From positions 62,001 to 126,000 of the forward strand of contig NZ_AMSF01000025.1 in the NCBI RefSeq assembly GCF_000334915.1: 64,000 nt of DNA, in the 5' to 3' direction. Below are positions 1 through 7,565 of this stretch, piece after piece. The position numbers were made by a program, and so were the translations under genes. The DNA is from Dyella ginsengisoli LA-4. Lineage in GTDB: Bacteria; Pseudomonadota; Gammaproteobacteria; Xanthomonadales; Rhodanobacteraceae. The notes under the pieces are model-generated. The model saw nothing but the letters and a program-made list of their open reading frames with translations. It did no database searches and had not been told where the DNA came from. Position 1 is the stretch's first letter; each line of letters begins with the position of its first letter.

Positions 1-2163
1 ACGCTGTTCGAGGCGATCGTGCTGGTGGTGCTGGTGGTGATCCTGTTCCTGCAGACCTGGCGCGCCTCGATCATCCCGCTGGTCGCCGTGCCGGTGTCGC
101 TGATCGGCACCTTCGCGGTGATGCACGTGGCCGGCTTCTCGCTCAACGCGCTGTCGCTGTTCGGCCTGGTGCTGGCGATCGGCATCGTGGTCGACGACGC
201 CATCGTGGTGGTGGAGAACGTCGAGCGGCACATCGAGCACGGCATGGCGCCGCGTGAGGCGACCAGGCAAGCGATGAAGGAGGTGACCGGGCCGATCGTA
301 GCCACGGCGCTGGTGCTGTGCGCGGTGTTCGTGCCGGCGGCCTTCATCAGCGGCCTCACCGGCGAGTTCTATCGCCAGTTCGCGCTGACCATCGCGATCT
401 CCACGGTGATCTCCGCGTTCAACTCGCTGACCCTGAGCCCGGCGCTGTCCGCGCTGCTGCTCAAGGAACGCGGCGCGCCGAAGGACAGGCTGAGCCTGGC
501 GATCGACCGCGGCTTCGGCTGGCTGTTCCGCCCGTTCAACCGCTTCTTCGTGCGCAGCGCGAACGGCTACGTCGGCGGCGTGAAGCGCGTACTGGGCAAG
601 GGCTCGATCGCGCTGGTGATCTACGGCGGTCTGGTGCTGCTGGGCGTGTTCGGCTTTGCCAAGGTGCCGACCGGCTTCGTGCCGGCGCAGGACAAGCAGT
701 ACCTGGTGTCGTTCGCGCAGCTGCCCGACGCCGCCTCGCTGGACCGCTCGGAGGACGTGATCCGCCGCATGAGCGCGATCGCGCTGAAGCAGCCCGGCGT
801 GGAGAACGCGGTGGCGTTCCCCGGCCTGTCGATCAACGGCTTCACCAACTCGCCGAACAGCGGCATCGTGTTCGTCACGCTGAAGCCGTTCGACCAGCGG
901 CGTGACCCGTCGCTGTCGGCCGGAGCGATCGCCGGCGCGCTGAACCAGAAGTTCGCGTCGATCCAGGACGCCTACATCGCGATCTTCCCGCCACCGCCCG
1001 TGCAGGGCCTGGGCACCATCGGCGGCTTCCGCCTGCAGGTGGAAGACCGCGGCGACCTCGGCTACCAGGAGCTGTACAAGCAGACCCAGAACCTGATCGC
1101 GGCAAGCCGGAAGGAGCCGGCGCTGGCGGGGCTGTTCTCCAGCTACCAGGTGGCGGTGCCGCAGATCGATGCGGAGGTGGACCGCGAGAAAGCCAAGGCC
1201 GAGGGCGTGGACCTGGCCGACGTCTACCAGACCATGCAGGCCTACCTCGGCTCGCTGTACGTGAACGATTTCAACCGTTTCGGGCGCACCTACCAGGTGA
1301 ACCTGTCGGCCGAACCGCGCTTCCGCCGCGAGCCGCAGGACATCACCCAGCTGAAGACGCGCAACGCGGCCGGACAGATGGTGCCGTTGGGCTCCTTCGT
1401 CACGGTCAGCCAGACCGTGGGTCCGGACCGGGTGATGCACTACAACGGCTATCCCACCGCCGAGATCAACGGCGGCCCGGCACCGGGCTACAGCTCGGGC
1501 CAGGCGCAGGCGGCGATCGAGCAGCTGGCCCACAAGACCCTGCCCAACGGCATGAGCTTCGAATGGACCGAGCTGACCTACCAGCAGATCCTCGCCGGCA
1601 ATACCGCGGTGCTGGTGTTCCCGCTGTGCGTGCTGCTGGTGTTCCTGGTGCTGGCCTCGCTGTACGAGAGCGTGACCCTGCCGCTGGCGGTGATCCTGAT
1701 CGTGCCGATGGTGCTGCTGTCGGCGATCTTCGGCGTGTGGCTGAGCGGTGGCGACAACAACATCTTCACCCAGATCGGCCTGATCGTGCTGGTCGGCCTG
1801 GCGTGCAAGAACGCGATCCTGATCGTCGAGTTCGCCCGCGAGGCGCAGATCCTGGAAGGCCTGGACCGCGTGCAGGCAGTGCTGGAGGCGGCACGGCTGC
1901 GGCTGCGCCCGATCCTGATGACCTCGTTCGCCTTCATCATGGGCGTGGTGCCTCTGGTGCTCTCGCACGGTGCCGGTGCGGAGATGCGTCATGCGATGGG
2001 CGTGGCGGTGTTCTCCGGCATGCTCGGCGTCACCTTCTTCGGGCTGGCTTTCACCCCGCTGTTCTACGTGTTGATCCGTGGCTGGAGCGAGCGCGCGTCC
2101 GAGCGTCGCGCCGCCCGCAAGGCCGCCGCGCAGCTGTCGCTGCCGGCGCTGGAGGAGCATTGA
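1..2163 (+). CDS. RND efflux pump inner-membrane subunit, MexF/OqxB-like (5' truncated)
   Basis: Proton-driven inner-membrane pump of a tripartite multidrug efflux system. The frame is open from base 1 (reads TLFEAIVLVVLVV), so the gene starts outside the window and about 720 C-terminal residues remain of a usual 1,040-1,060. The paired aspartates of the proton relay are in GIVVDDAIVVVENVER, and the partner lysine is in GLACKNAILIVEFA. Wording such as TGPIVATALVLCAVFVPAAF and STVISAFNSLTLSPALSALL is closest to the MexF/OqxB branch rather than AcrB. One base separates the stop codon from the channel gene start, so the two are one operon. The membrane-fusion gene and any regulator lie upstream. 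Substrates cannot be told from sequence. Confidence 0.95.
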   Translation, partial: TLFEAIVLVVLVVILFLQTWRASIIPLVAVPVSLIGTFAVMHVAGFSLNALSLFGLVLAIGIVVDDAIVVVENVERHIEHGMAPREATRQAMKEVTGPIVATALVLCAVFVPAAFISGLTGEFYRQFALTIAISTVISAFNSLTLSPALSALLLKERGAPKDRLSLAIDRGFGWLFRPFNRFFVRSANGYVGGVKRVLGKGSIALVIYGGLVLLGVFGFAKVPTGFVPAQDKQYLVSFAQLPDAASLDRSEDVIRRMSAIALKQPGVENAVAFPGLSINGFTNSPNSGIVFVTLKPFDQRRDPSLSAGAIAGALNQKFASIQDAYIAIFPPPPVQGLGTIGGFRLQVEDRGDLGYQELYKQTQNLIAASRKEPALAGLFSSYQVAVPQIDAEVDREKAKAEGVDLADVYQTMQAYLGSLYVNDFNRFGRTYQVNLSAEPRFRREPQDITQLKTRNAAGQMVPLGSFVTVSQTVGPDRVMHYNGYPTAEINGGPAPGYSSGQAQAAIEQLAHKTLPNGMSFEWTELTYQQILAGNTAVLVFPLCVLLVFLVLASLYESVTLPLAVILIVPMVLLSAIFGVWLSGGDNNIFTQIGLIVLVGLACKNAILIVEFAREAQILEGLDRVQAVLEAARLRLRPILMTSFAFIMGVVPLVLSHGAGAEMRHAMGVAVFSGMLGVTFFGLAFTPLFYVLIRGWSERASERRAARKAAAQLSLPALEEH

Positions 2164-2164
2164 G

Positions 2165-3598
2165 ATGAATTACCCGATCCGTTGGAGTGTGCTCGCCGGC
2201 GCGCTGTTGCTGGCCGGCTGCATCAGCGTGGGGCCGGACTATCACCGCCCCAGCGAAAAGCCGGTGACCTTGCAAGGCATGGACGCCACGCAGCAGTCGA
2301 ACGCGAACTTCCAGGCCGACTGGTGGCGCCAGTTCAACGATCCGACGCTGGATGCGCTGATCGCCCGGGCGGCGGAGAACAGCCCCGACCTGAAGATCGC
2401 CGTGGCCCGGCTGAAGCAGTCGCGCGCCCTGCTCGGCACCGCCGAATCGCAGCGGTGGCCGGACATCCAGACCACCGCCGCGTACAGCCGCAGCCGCGAG
2501 CAGGCGCCCGGCTTCAGCAGCCAGCGCAGCACGGTCACCAGCTACCAGGCCGGCTTCGACGCCAGCTGGGAACTGGACCTGTTCGGCGGCGTGCGCCGCT
2601 CGGTGGAGGCCGCCCGCGCCGACAGCGAGGCCGGCGAAGCAGCGCTGCAGGATGCGCAGGTCAGCCTGTTCGCCGAAGTCGCCCGCTACTACTTCGGCCT
2701 GCGCGGCACCCAGCTGCGGCTGGACGTGGCCAACCGCGACATCGCCAACCAGCAGGCCTCGCTGAAGCTGATCGCCAGCCGCGCCGAGGTCGGCACCGGC
2801 TCGGACCAGGACGTGGCCAGCGCCCGGGCCCGCCTCGCCGGCGTGCAGGCGCAGCTGCCGCTGCTGGAGGCCCAGGCGCAGGCCGACCGCTTCCACCTGG
2901 CGGTGCTGCTCGGCGAGCGGCCGGGCGCGCTGGACATCGACCTGTCGGCGAAGGGCTTCAAGCCGATCGACGCGGTGCTGCCGATCGGCCACGCCGACGA
3001 CGTGCTGGCCCGCCGGCCGGACATCCGCGTCGCCGAACGCGAGCTGGCCGCCGCCAATGCGCGCATCGGCGTGGCCAGGGCGGACTGGTTCCCGCACGTC
3101 TCGCTCGGCGGCTTCGTCGGCTTCCTGGCCGGGCGCAGCAACGACTTCGGCAGTCCGGCCACGCGCGCCTGGTCGGTCGCGCCAAGCATCCGCTGGGATG
3201 GTCTCAACGTGCAGCGCGTACGCTCCGGCGTGAAGGCCAGCGAAGCGCGCGCTGACGAGGCCCGCGCCAACTACCAGCGCACGGTGCTGCGCGCGCTGGA
3301 GGACGTCGACAACGCGCTGGTCGGCTACAACCGGCAGCGCGAGCGGGTACAGCACCTGGTCGAACAGGCCGACCAGAGCCGCCACGCGGCCTCGCTGGCC
3401 GGGGCCCGCTACGAAGCCGGCGCCGCCGACTACCTGGAGCTGCTGGACGCCGAGCGCACCCAGCTTGCGGCCGAAGACCAGCTGGCCGAAGCCGAGGCCG
3501 GCGTGAACCTTCGGGCGATCGCCCTGTACAAGGCCCTGGGCGGCGGCTGGCAGGCCTGTGGCGATGCGCAGTGCAGCGCGGTGGCGAAGGCCGACTGA
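2165..3598 (+). CDS. RND efflux outer-membrane channel lipoprotein, NodT/OprM family
   Basis: Outer-membrane channel partner of the pump encoded just upstream. The ATG at 2165 is preferred over upstream in-frame codons because it begins a lipoprotein signal, MNYPIRWSVLAGALLLAGC, with lipobox LAGC and the modified Cys at residue 19. Typical family landmarks follow: VGPDYHRP at the mature N terminus, WWRQFNDPTLDALI, and the repeated helical TolC-like halves, e.g. VARLKQSRALLGTAESQRWP and ELAAANARIGVARADWFPHV. At 477 aa it has the normal length for NodT-type efflux lipoproteins. It overlaps nothing and is followed by a hairpin and the convergent AI-2E transporter gene. Confidence 0.95.
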   Translation: MNYPIRWSVLAGALLLAGCISVGPDYHRPSEKPVTLQGMDATQQSNANFQADWWRQFNDPTLDALIARAAENSPDLKIAVARLKQSRALLGTAESQRWPDIQTTAAYSRSREQAPGFSSQRSTVTSYQAGFDASWELDLFGGVRRSVEAARADSEAGEAALQDAQVSLFAEVARYYFGLRGTQLRLDVANRDIANQQASLKLIASRAEVGTGSDQDVASARARLAGVQAQLPLLEAQAQADRFHLAVLLGERPGALDIDLSAKGFKPIDAVLPIGHADDVLARRPDIRVAERELAAANARIGVARADWFPHVSLGGFVGFLAGRSNDFGSPATRAWSVAPSIRWDGLNVQRVRSGVKASEARADEARANYQRTVLRALEDVDNALVGYNRQRERVQHLVEQADQSRHAASLAGARYEAGAADYLELLDAERTQLAAEDQLAEAEAGVNLRAIALYKALGGGWQACGDAQCSAVAKAD

Positions 3599-3613
3599 GG
3601 AACGATCCGGGCC

Positions 3614-3635
3614 GCGTCGCCATGGACGGCGACGC
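3614..3635. terminator. Hairpin between convergent genes (candidate terminator)
   Basis: Perfect 8-bp inverted repeat GCGTCGCC / GGCGACGC with a 6-base loop. It sits 16 bp after the efflux channel stop and 15 bp before the stop of the convergent AI-2E gene. It has no clear T-run, so it is only a candidate terminator, working in either direction. Confidence 0.4.
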
Positions 3636-3650
3636 ACGGGACGGAAGGCG

Positions 3651-4829
3651 CTAGCGCTGCACCATCAACGCGAACCAGCGCCAGTTGGGCACGCGTTCGG
3701 CGATCAGCTTGGCGCTGGTCAGCATCGGCACCGCCAGCAGCGCGCCGGGGATGCCCCAGAGGAAGCCCCACAGCAGCAGCCAGATCAGGATCGCCACCGG
3801 GCTCACCCGCATGCGCCGGCCGAGGATCATCGGCGTCACCAGGTTGCCCTCCACCACCGTGATGCTGGCGAACACCAGCGCCGGCAGGAGCGCCTGGGTC
3901 AGCTCGCGGAAATTCATCATGCCGACCAGCAGCAGGATGGTGGCGGTGGTGATCGCGCCGACGTAGGGAATGAAGTTCGCGATCATCGCGATGCTGCCCC
4001 ACAGCAGCGGGTCGGGCACGTGCAGCAGCCACAGCATGAACGCTGTCACCGCGCCCAGCGTCATGTTGATCAGCGTGGTGATCAGGATGTAGTGCGAGAC
4101 CTCGGTCTGGATGCTGCGCACGATGCTCACCGCGTGCCGCTTGTGGTGGAAGCTGGGGATGATCTCCACCAGCCGACGCAGCAGGTCGTCGCCGTAGATC
4201 AGGAAGAAGAACACCAGCAGCGTCACGGTCAGCACGGCGGCGAGCACCTTCGGCGCCGCGGCCAGCACGTCCCAGGCGGTGACCGCGACCGACGCCTGCC
4301 GCGGCGGCTGCACGCGCACCGCGACCTGGCCGTTGACCAGGCTCTGGGTGGCGCGACTGGCCGCTTCCAGCGGTCGGGTGATGCCCTTGAGCTTGGGCAC
4401 GAAATTGCGCAACGCGGCCGGCGCGTCGTGGAACCAGCCCAGCGCCGGCTGCGCCAGGGCGGTGGCGCCGGCGCCGATACCCCCCATCAGGGCGACCATC
4501 AGCAGGCTGGCGCTGAGCCAGCGCGGCAAATGGCACCGCGCACCCAAGGCGACGATCGGATTGAGCGCCACGCCGAGAAAGGCGGCGAGCACCAGCGGGA
4601 TCAGCAGCACCTTGATCACCACGATCGTGTAGAGCACCGCCAGCAGCAGCAGCGTGCTGAGGGTGAAACGCAGCGCCCGGATGTGCCCCCGCGTGCCATG
4701 TGGCGCGCGGGCACGCCGCCGCTCGATCCGCGGCGCCGGTGGCAGTGGGGCCACAACCGGCAAGGGCGCAGGCGACGGGGCCGGCGCCGGTTCGACGCCA
4801 GCTTCCGGCGCAGGGTCGGTGTGACTCAT
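3651..4829 (-). CDS. AI-2E family transporter (PerM/TqsA-like membrane protein)
   Basis: Polytopic inner-membrane protein of the AI-2E transporter superfamily, whose members export small solutes or autoinducer-like compounds or act as ion exchangers. The 392-aa product has a Pro/Ala-rich cytoplasmic N terminus (about residues 1-45), a first transmembrane pair around LRFTLSTLLLLAVLYTIVVI, a soluble middle section, and the family's C-terminal membrane block (ISHYILITTLINMTLGAV-like, NFIPYVGAITTATILLLVGM, then VVEGNLVTPMILGRRMRVSP). NFIPYVG and EGNLVTPMILGRR are hallmark motifs. It is the last gene of a five-gene minus-strand operon; its ATG overlaps the upstream stop codon (ATGA). The actual substrate is unknown. 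Confidence 0.9.
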   Translation of the reverse strand: MSHTDPAPEAGVEPAPAPSPAPLPVVAPLPPAPRIERRRARAPHGTRGHIRALRFTLSTLLLLAVLYTIVVIKVLLIPLVLAAFLGVALNPIVALGARCHLPRWLSASLLMVALMGGIGAGATALAQPALGWFHDAPAALRNFVPKLKGITRPLEAASRATQSLVNGQVAVRVQPPRQASVAVTAWDVLAAAPKVLAAVLTVTLLVFFFLIYGDDLLRRLVEIIPSFHHKRHAVSIVRSIQTEVSHYILITTLINMTLGAVTAFMLWLLHVPDPLLWGSIAMIANFIPYVGAITTATILLLVGMMNFRELTQALLPALVFASITVVEGNLVTPMILGRRMRVSPVAILIWLLLWGFLWGIPGALLAVPMLTSAKLIAERVPNWRWFALMVQR

Positions 4830-5149
4830 GGGGTATCCGGCGATTCCCGATCGCCGCCGTCCGGGTCGACCAGTCCGTCCAGCCCGTTCTCGACCAGCAG
4901 GCGCACGCCCTGGGTCACCAGCGGCAGCAGGCCACTACCGAGCAGGGATCCCACCCCCGGCACCCGCAGCGGATGGACGTCGAGCTGGCCCAGCACCACT
5001 CCGGCGCCAGCGGCCACGCTCACGCTGGCAACGGGGTAGTCGCGCACACGCTGGAGCAGGGCCTGGGCCGGCTCGCCCAGTTCGGCGCGCGCGGCACGGA
5101 CTTCGGCCTGGGCGAGGCGGACCTTGGCGAGTCGACGGATGACACTCAT
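4826..5149 (-). CDS. Hypothetical small protein in holin/DUF883 operon
   Basis: A 107-aa product starting MSVIRRLAKVRLAQAEVRAA. I do not recognise the family. The first 40 residues form a charged helix rich in Ala, Arg and Glu. A Gly/Ala/Val-rich segment (VASVSVAAGAGVVLGQL) follows and could be a membrane-inserting hairpin, then a second hydrophobic stretch, and the tail is acidic. The longer open frame upstream is rejected because this ATG overlaps the stop of the holin-like gene (ATGA), and its own stop overlaps the AI-2E ATG the same way. That double coupling supports it as a real gene. Context suggests an envelope role, like its neighbours. Confidence 0.75.
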   Translation of the reverse strand: MSVIRRLAKVRLAQAEVRAARAELGEPAQALLQRVRDYPVASVSVAAGAGVVLGQLDVHPLRVPGVGSLLGSGLLPLVTQGVRLLVENGLDGLVDPDGGDRESPDTP

Positions 5150-5619
5150 GGTGGCGGGGTCCGGGCGGGATCGGTGGTGGCGGCGTCCGCTTCGCGGGCC
5201 TTGGCCGCCGCGCTGCGCATCATCGCACCGAACTCGCCGCGCGTCGCCGGCAGGCTGAGCCAGTGCAACGCACGCCGGAACAGCACGATCGCCGCGGTCA
5301 GCACGACGCCCTGCAGCAGCACCAGCACGGCCAGCGCCCACAGCCAGGAGTCGAACCAGCGCGCCAGCGCCACGCCGATCAGCGCCAGCGCGGTGAGACC
5401 CAGGCCCACGCCGGCTACCGTGGCGATCAGGCCAAGCGCCAGCAGCAGCGAGACCGCTCCGCGCGCCAGCGACAACTCGGCCAGGAACAGCCGCCACTGC
5501 GCACCGAACAGGTGGCGCACCGCTTTGGCGAGACGCCCCAGTTCGTCCAGCAGGCGCGACGACGCGGCGGGGTCCGGTGGGGTCTCGGCGGCGGGCTCGC
5601 CGCGCGGAGTCTCATCCAT
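5146..5619 (-). CDS. Phage-holin-like membrane protein (DUF1469/Phage_holin_3_6 type)
   Basis: Small inner-membrane protein of 157 aa. The cytoplasmic N terminus (about 50 residues) has an amphipathic section, LDELGRLAKAVRHLFGAQWRL. Two long hydrophobic helices follow, SLLLALGLIATVAGVGLGLT and LWALAVLVLLQGVVLTAAIV, then a charged Ala-rich tail. This is the layout of the widespread chromosomal holin-like proteins that travel with DUF883/YqjD proteins (compare the E. coli yqjDEK neighbourhood). Despite the family name there are no phage genes here. The stop overlaps the next start (ATGA). A general role at the membrane in stress or stationary phase is inferred from context. Confidence 0.85.
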   Translation of the reverse strand: MDETPRGEPAAETPPDPAASSRLLDELGRLAKAVRHLFGAQWRLFLAELSLARGAVSLLLALGLIATVAGVGLGLTALALIGVALARWFDSWLWALAVLVLLQGVVLTAAIVLFRRALHWLSLPATRGEFGAMMRSAAAKAREADAATTDPARTPPP

Positions 5620-5648
5620 GCATGACGGTCCGGTGCGCGGGTCGCTGA

Positions 5649-6026
5649 TCAGCGGCGCAGCAGCCGGCCGAGCAGCCAGCCGGCACCCAGCGCGATGGCC
5701 ATCGACTGCAGCGGCTTCTCGCGGACGTAGTCGCGTGCCTGGTCGACCCAGTCCTCGGCGCGATCGCGGGCGTGGTCGTAGGCTTCGCGGCCGCGCTCGC
5801 CATATTCAGTGGCCTTCTCGGTGGCATGGGTAGCGGCGCCCGCGGCCTTGTCAGTGGCACGGTGCAGACCTTCCTCGACCCGGTCGGCGGCGCGGTCGAC
5901 CGCTTCCTTGGTGCTGGCCACGGCGTGCGAGGTGGCCTGCTTGACGCGCTCGGCGCCCTCCTCGATGCGTACGGCGGCGTTCGGGCGGTCAACGGTGGAG
6001 CTGGCGATATCGGCGGGTTTGTTCAT
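5649..6026 (-). CDS. DUF883/YqjD-ElaB family membrane-anchored protein
   Basis: Product of 125 aa with a long charged helical region (about residues 15-100) built of repeats such as ATDKAAGAATHATEKA and a C-terminal membrane anchor, SMAIALGAGWLLGRLLRR. It matches the C-tail-anchored DUF883 family (YqjD/ElaB/YgaM of E. coli), which associate with ribosomes at the inner membrane in stationary phase. The conserved motif YVREKPLQSMAIALGAGWLL is the clearest signature. It lies 29 bp upstream of the holin-like gene and 48 bp downstream of the DUF1328 gene, all on the minus strand, forming a stress-type envelope operon. Confidence 0.9.
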   Translation of the reverse strand: MNKPADIASSTVDRPNAAVRIEEGAERVKQATSHAVASTKEAVDRAADRVEEGLHRATDKAAGAATHATEKATEYGERGREAYDHARDRAEDWVDQARDYVREKPLQSMAIALGAGWLLGRLLRR

Positions 6027-6074
6027 GGGTGACTCCCGGGGGCAGTGGATCGGACGTGACGGCGGACAACGGAC

Positions 6075-6233
6075 CTATCTGGCGGCGCGGCGGAAGAACG
6101 CCACCACGGCCAGCACCAGGAAGATCACGAACAGGATCTTCGCGATACCCGCCGCGGCGCCGGCGATGCCAGCAAAACCGAACACGCCGGCAATGATGGC
6201 AATGACCAGGAAAACCAGAGCGTAATGAAGCAT
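6075..6233 (-). CDS. DUF1328 small membrane protein (YtjA-like)
   Basis: A 52-aa protein, [20 protein letters not shown]... ending FFRRAAR. It has two hydrophobic helices separated by a Gly/Ala turn ([14 protein letters not shown]) and a basic tail, which is the full pattern of the DUF1328 family. The start is supported by GAGG seven bases upstream of the ATG. It is the first gene of the minus-strand operon that continues into DUF883, holin-like, hypothetical and AI-2E genes. Family members are often induced by envelope or osmotic stress. A perfect 14-bp palindrome sits 33 bp upstream. Confidence 0.9.
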   Translation of the reverse strand: MLHYALVFLVIAIIAGVFGFAGIAGAAAGIAKILFVIFLVLAVVAFFRRAAR

Positions 6234-6265
6234 GGCGCAATCCTCATGCGGACGAATTGACGGTG

Positions 6266-6279
6266 GGCATGTACATGCC
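6266..6279. promoter_or_regulatory. 14-bp perfect palindrome upstream of envelope operon
   Basis: GGCATGTACATGCC is a perfect palindrome 33 bp upstream of the DUF1328 start, inside the 117-bp gap to the next gene. Its position fits an operator or activator site for the five-gene operon. The binding protein is unknown. Confidence 0.4.
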
Positions 6280-6350
6280 TGATTGCGCCATTACCCCATA
6301 CCGGACGCCTCGCCCATGTGAAGAAGTGCCTGAATCACCTGAAGATTCGA

Positions 6351-7457
6351 TCACCTTTCCGATGACGTTCCCGGCCCGTCGTAGGTCACCCGGTACACCG
6401 CGCCGGCCAGGTCGTCGCTGATCAGCAAGCTGCCGTCCGGCAGCATCTGCACGTCGGCCGGGCGTCCCCAGGCTTTCTCGTCCTGCATGAAGCCGGTCAC
6501 CAGCGGCTCATAGGACAGCACCTTGTCGCCATCCAGCCTGACGGTCATCACCCGGTAGCCGGACTTCTTCGTGCGGTTCCAGGAGCCGTGCTCGGCGATG
6601 ATGATCGCGTCGCGGTAACTGGCCGGGAACTGGCGCCCGGTGTAGAAGCGCATGCCCAGCGAAGCCACGTGTGCGCCGAGCTTGAGCGCCGGCGCACGGT
6701 AGTCGCTGCAGCGCTTGCCCTTGCCGAACTCCGGATCGAGCGTGTCGCCCTGGTGGCAGTAGGGAAAGCCGAAGTGCTGGCCGGTGCGGGTGACCTCGTT
6801 CAGGGTGTCGCTGGGCATGTCGTCGCCCATCAGGTCGCGGCCGTTGGAGGTGAACCAGAGGTGCCCGGTGCCCGGCTGCCAGTCGAAGCCGACCGAGTTG
6901 CGGATGCCGTAGGCGACGTCCTCCAGACCGCTGCCGTCGGCGTTCATGCGGGTGATCTTGGCGTAGGCCTTGCCGCGGTCGCAGACATTGCACGGCGCGC
7001 CGATCGGCACGTACAGCTTGCCGTCCGGGCCGAAGGCGATGAACTTCCAGCCGTGATGCATGGCGGTAGGGAAGGCGTCGCTGACCAGCTGCGGCGCGGG
7101 CGGGTCGTCCAGGTGGTTCTCGATGTCGCGCAGCACCAGGATCCGGCTCACCGCCGACACGTACAGGTCGCCGTCCTTGAACGCCACGCCCACCGGCAGG
7201 GTCAGCCCGCTGGCGATCACCCGCACCTTGTCGGCGACGCCGTCGCCGTTGCTGTCGGTGAGCGCATAGACCTTGCCGGCGTCGTTGGAACCGACGAACA
7301 CCGTGCCCTTCGCGCCGAGCGCGATCTCCCGGGCATCCGGCACCTGGTCGGCGTACACGGTGATTTGGAAGCCCTTGGGCAGGGTCAGCCGGTCGAGGTG
7401 GATGGCGGCGGCCGCGGGCAGGGCGAACAGCGCCAGGAGGACGGCAAGCATGCGCAT
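6351..7457 (-). CDS. Exported sorbosone-dehydrogenase-like (PQQ-type beta-propeller) protein
   Basis: A 368-aa exported protein with a signal peptide (MRMLAVLLALFALPAAAAIH) and a six-bladed beta-propeller of the glucose/L-sorbosone dehydrogenase family. Characteristic stretches are LPKGFQITVYADQVPDAREI, DSNGDGVADKVRVIASGL, PVGVAFKDGDLYVSAVSRIL, HHGWKFIAFGPDGKLYVPIG, and near the end WGRPADVQMLPDGSLLISDD. The cysteine pair in GAPCNVCDRGKAYAKI is common in this family. It probably oxidises a sugar or aldehyde in the periplasm with PQQ, but no PQQ biosynthesis genes are in the window. The start is the ATG followed by a standard signal peptide; the much longer open frame upstream is antisense to the AAA gene. 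Confidence 0.88.
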   Translation of the reverse strand: MRMLAVLLALFALPAAAAIHLDRLTLPKGFQITVYADQVPDAREIALGAKGTVFVGSNDAGKVYALTDSNGDGVADKVRVIASGLTLPVGVAFKDGDLYVSAVSRILVLRDIENHLDDPPAPQLVSDAFPTAMHHGWKFIAFGPDGKLYVPIGAPCNVCDRGKAYAKITRMNADGSGLEDVAYGIRNSVGFDWQPGTGHLWFTSNGRDLMGDDMPSDTLNEVTRTGQHFGFPYCHQGDTLDPEFGKGKRCSDYRAPALKLGAHVASLGMRFYTGRQFPASYRDAIIIAEHGSWNRTKKSGYRVMTVRLDGDKVLSYEPLVTGFMQDEKAWGRPADVQMLPDGSLLISDDLAGAVYRVTYDGPGTSSER

Positions 7458-7565
7458 GGGACGATCCTCGGTGAGGGTACCCGGCCACGATAACCGGGCA
7501 CGTGATGCTTCGCGACCGTGGCCGGCAGGCTCTGCTACCGTTACCGGCCTCATCGAGGGGCAGGC

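Noticed and set aside
5146-5619. Prophage, because of the holin-like protein
   Set aside because: No other phage gene is near; the gene belongs to a common chromosomal envelope operon.
6234-6350. Sigma-54 or sigma-E promoter for the envelope operon
   Set aside because: Neither the GG-N10-GC pair nor a convincing GGAACTT/TCTGA pair could be placed.
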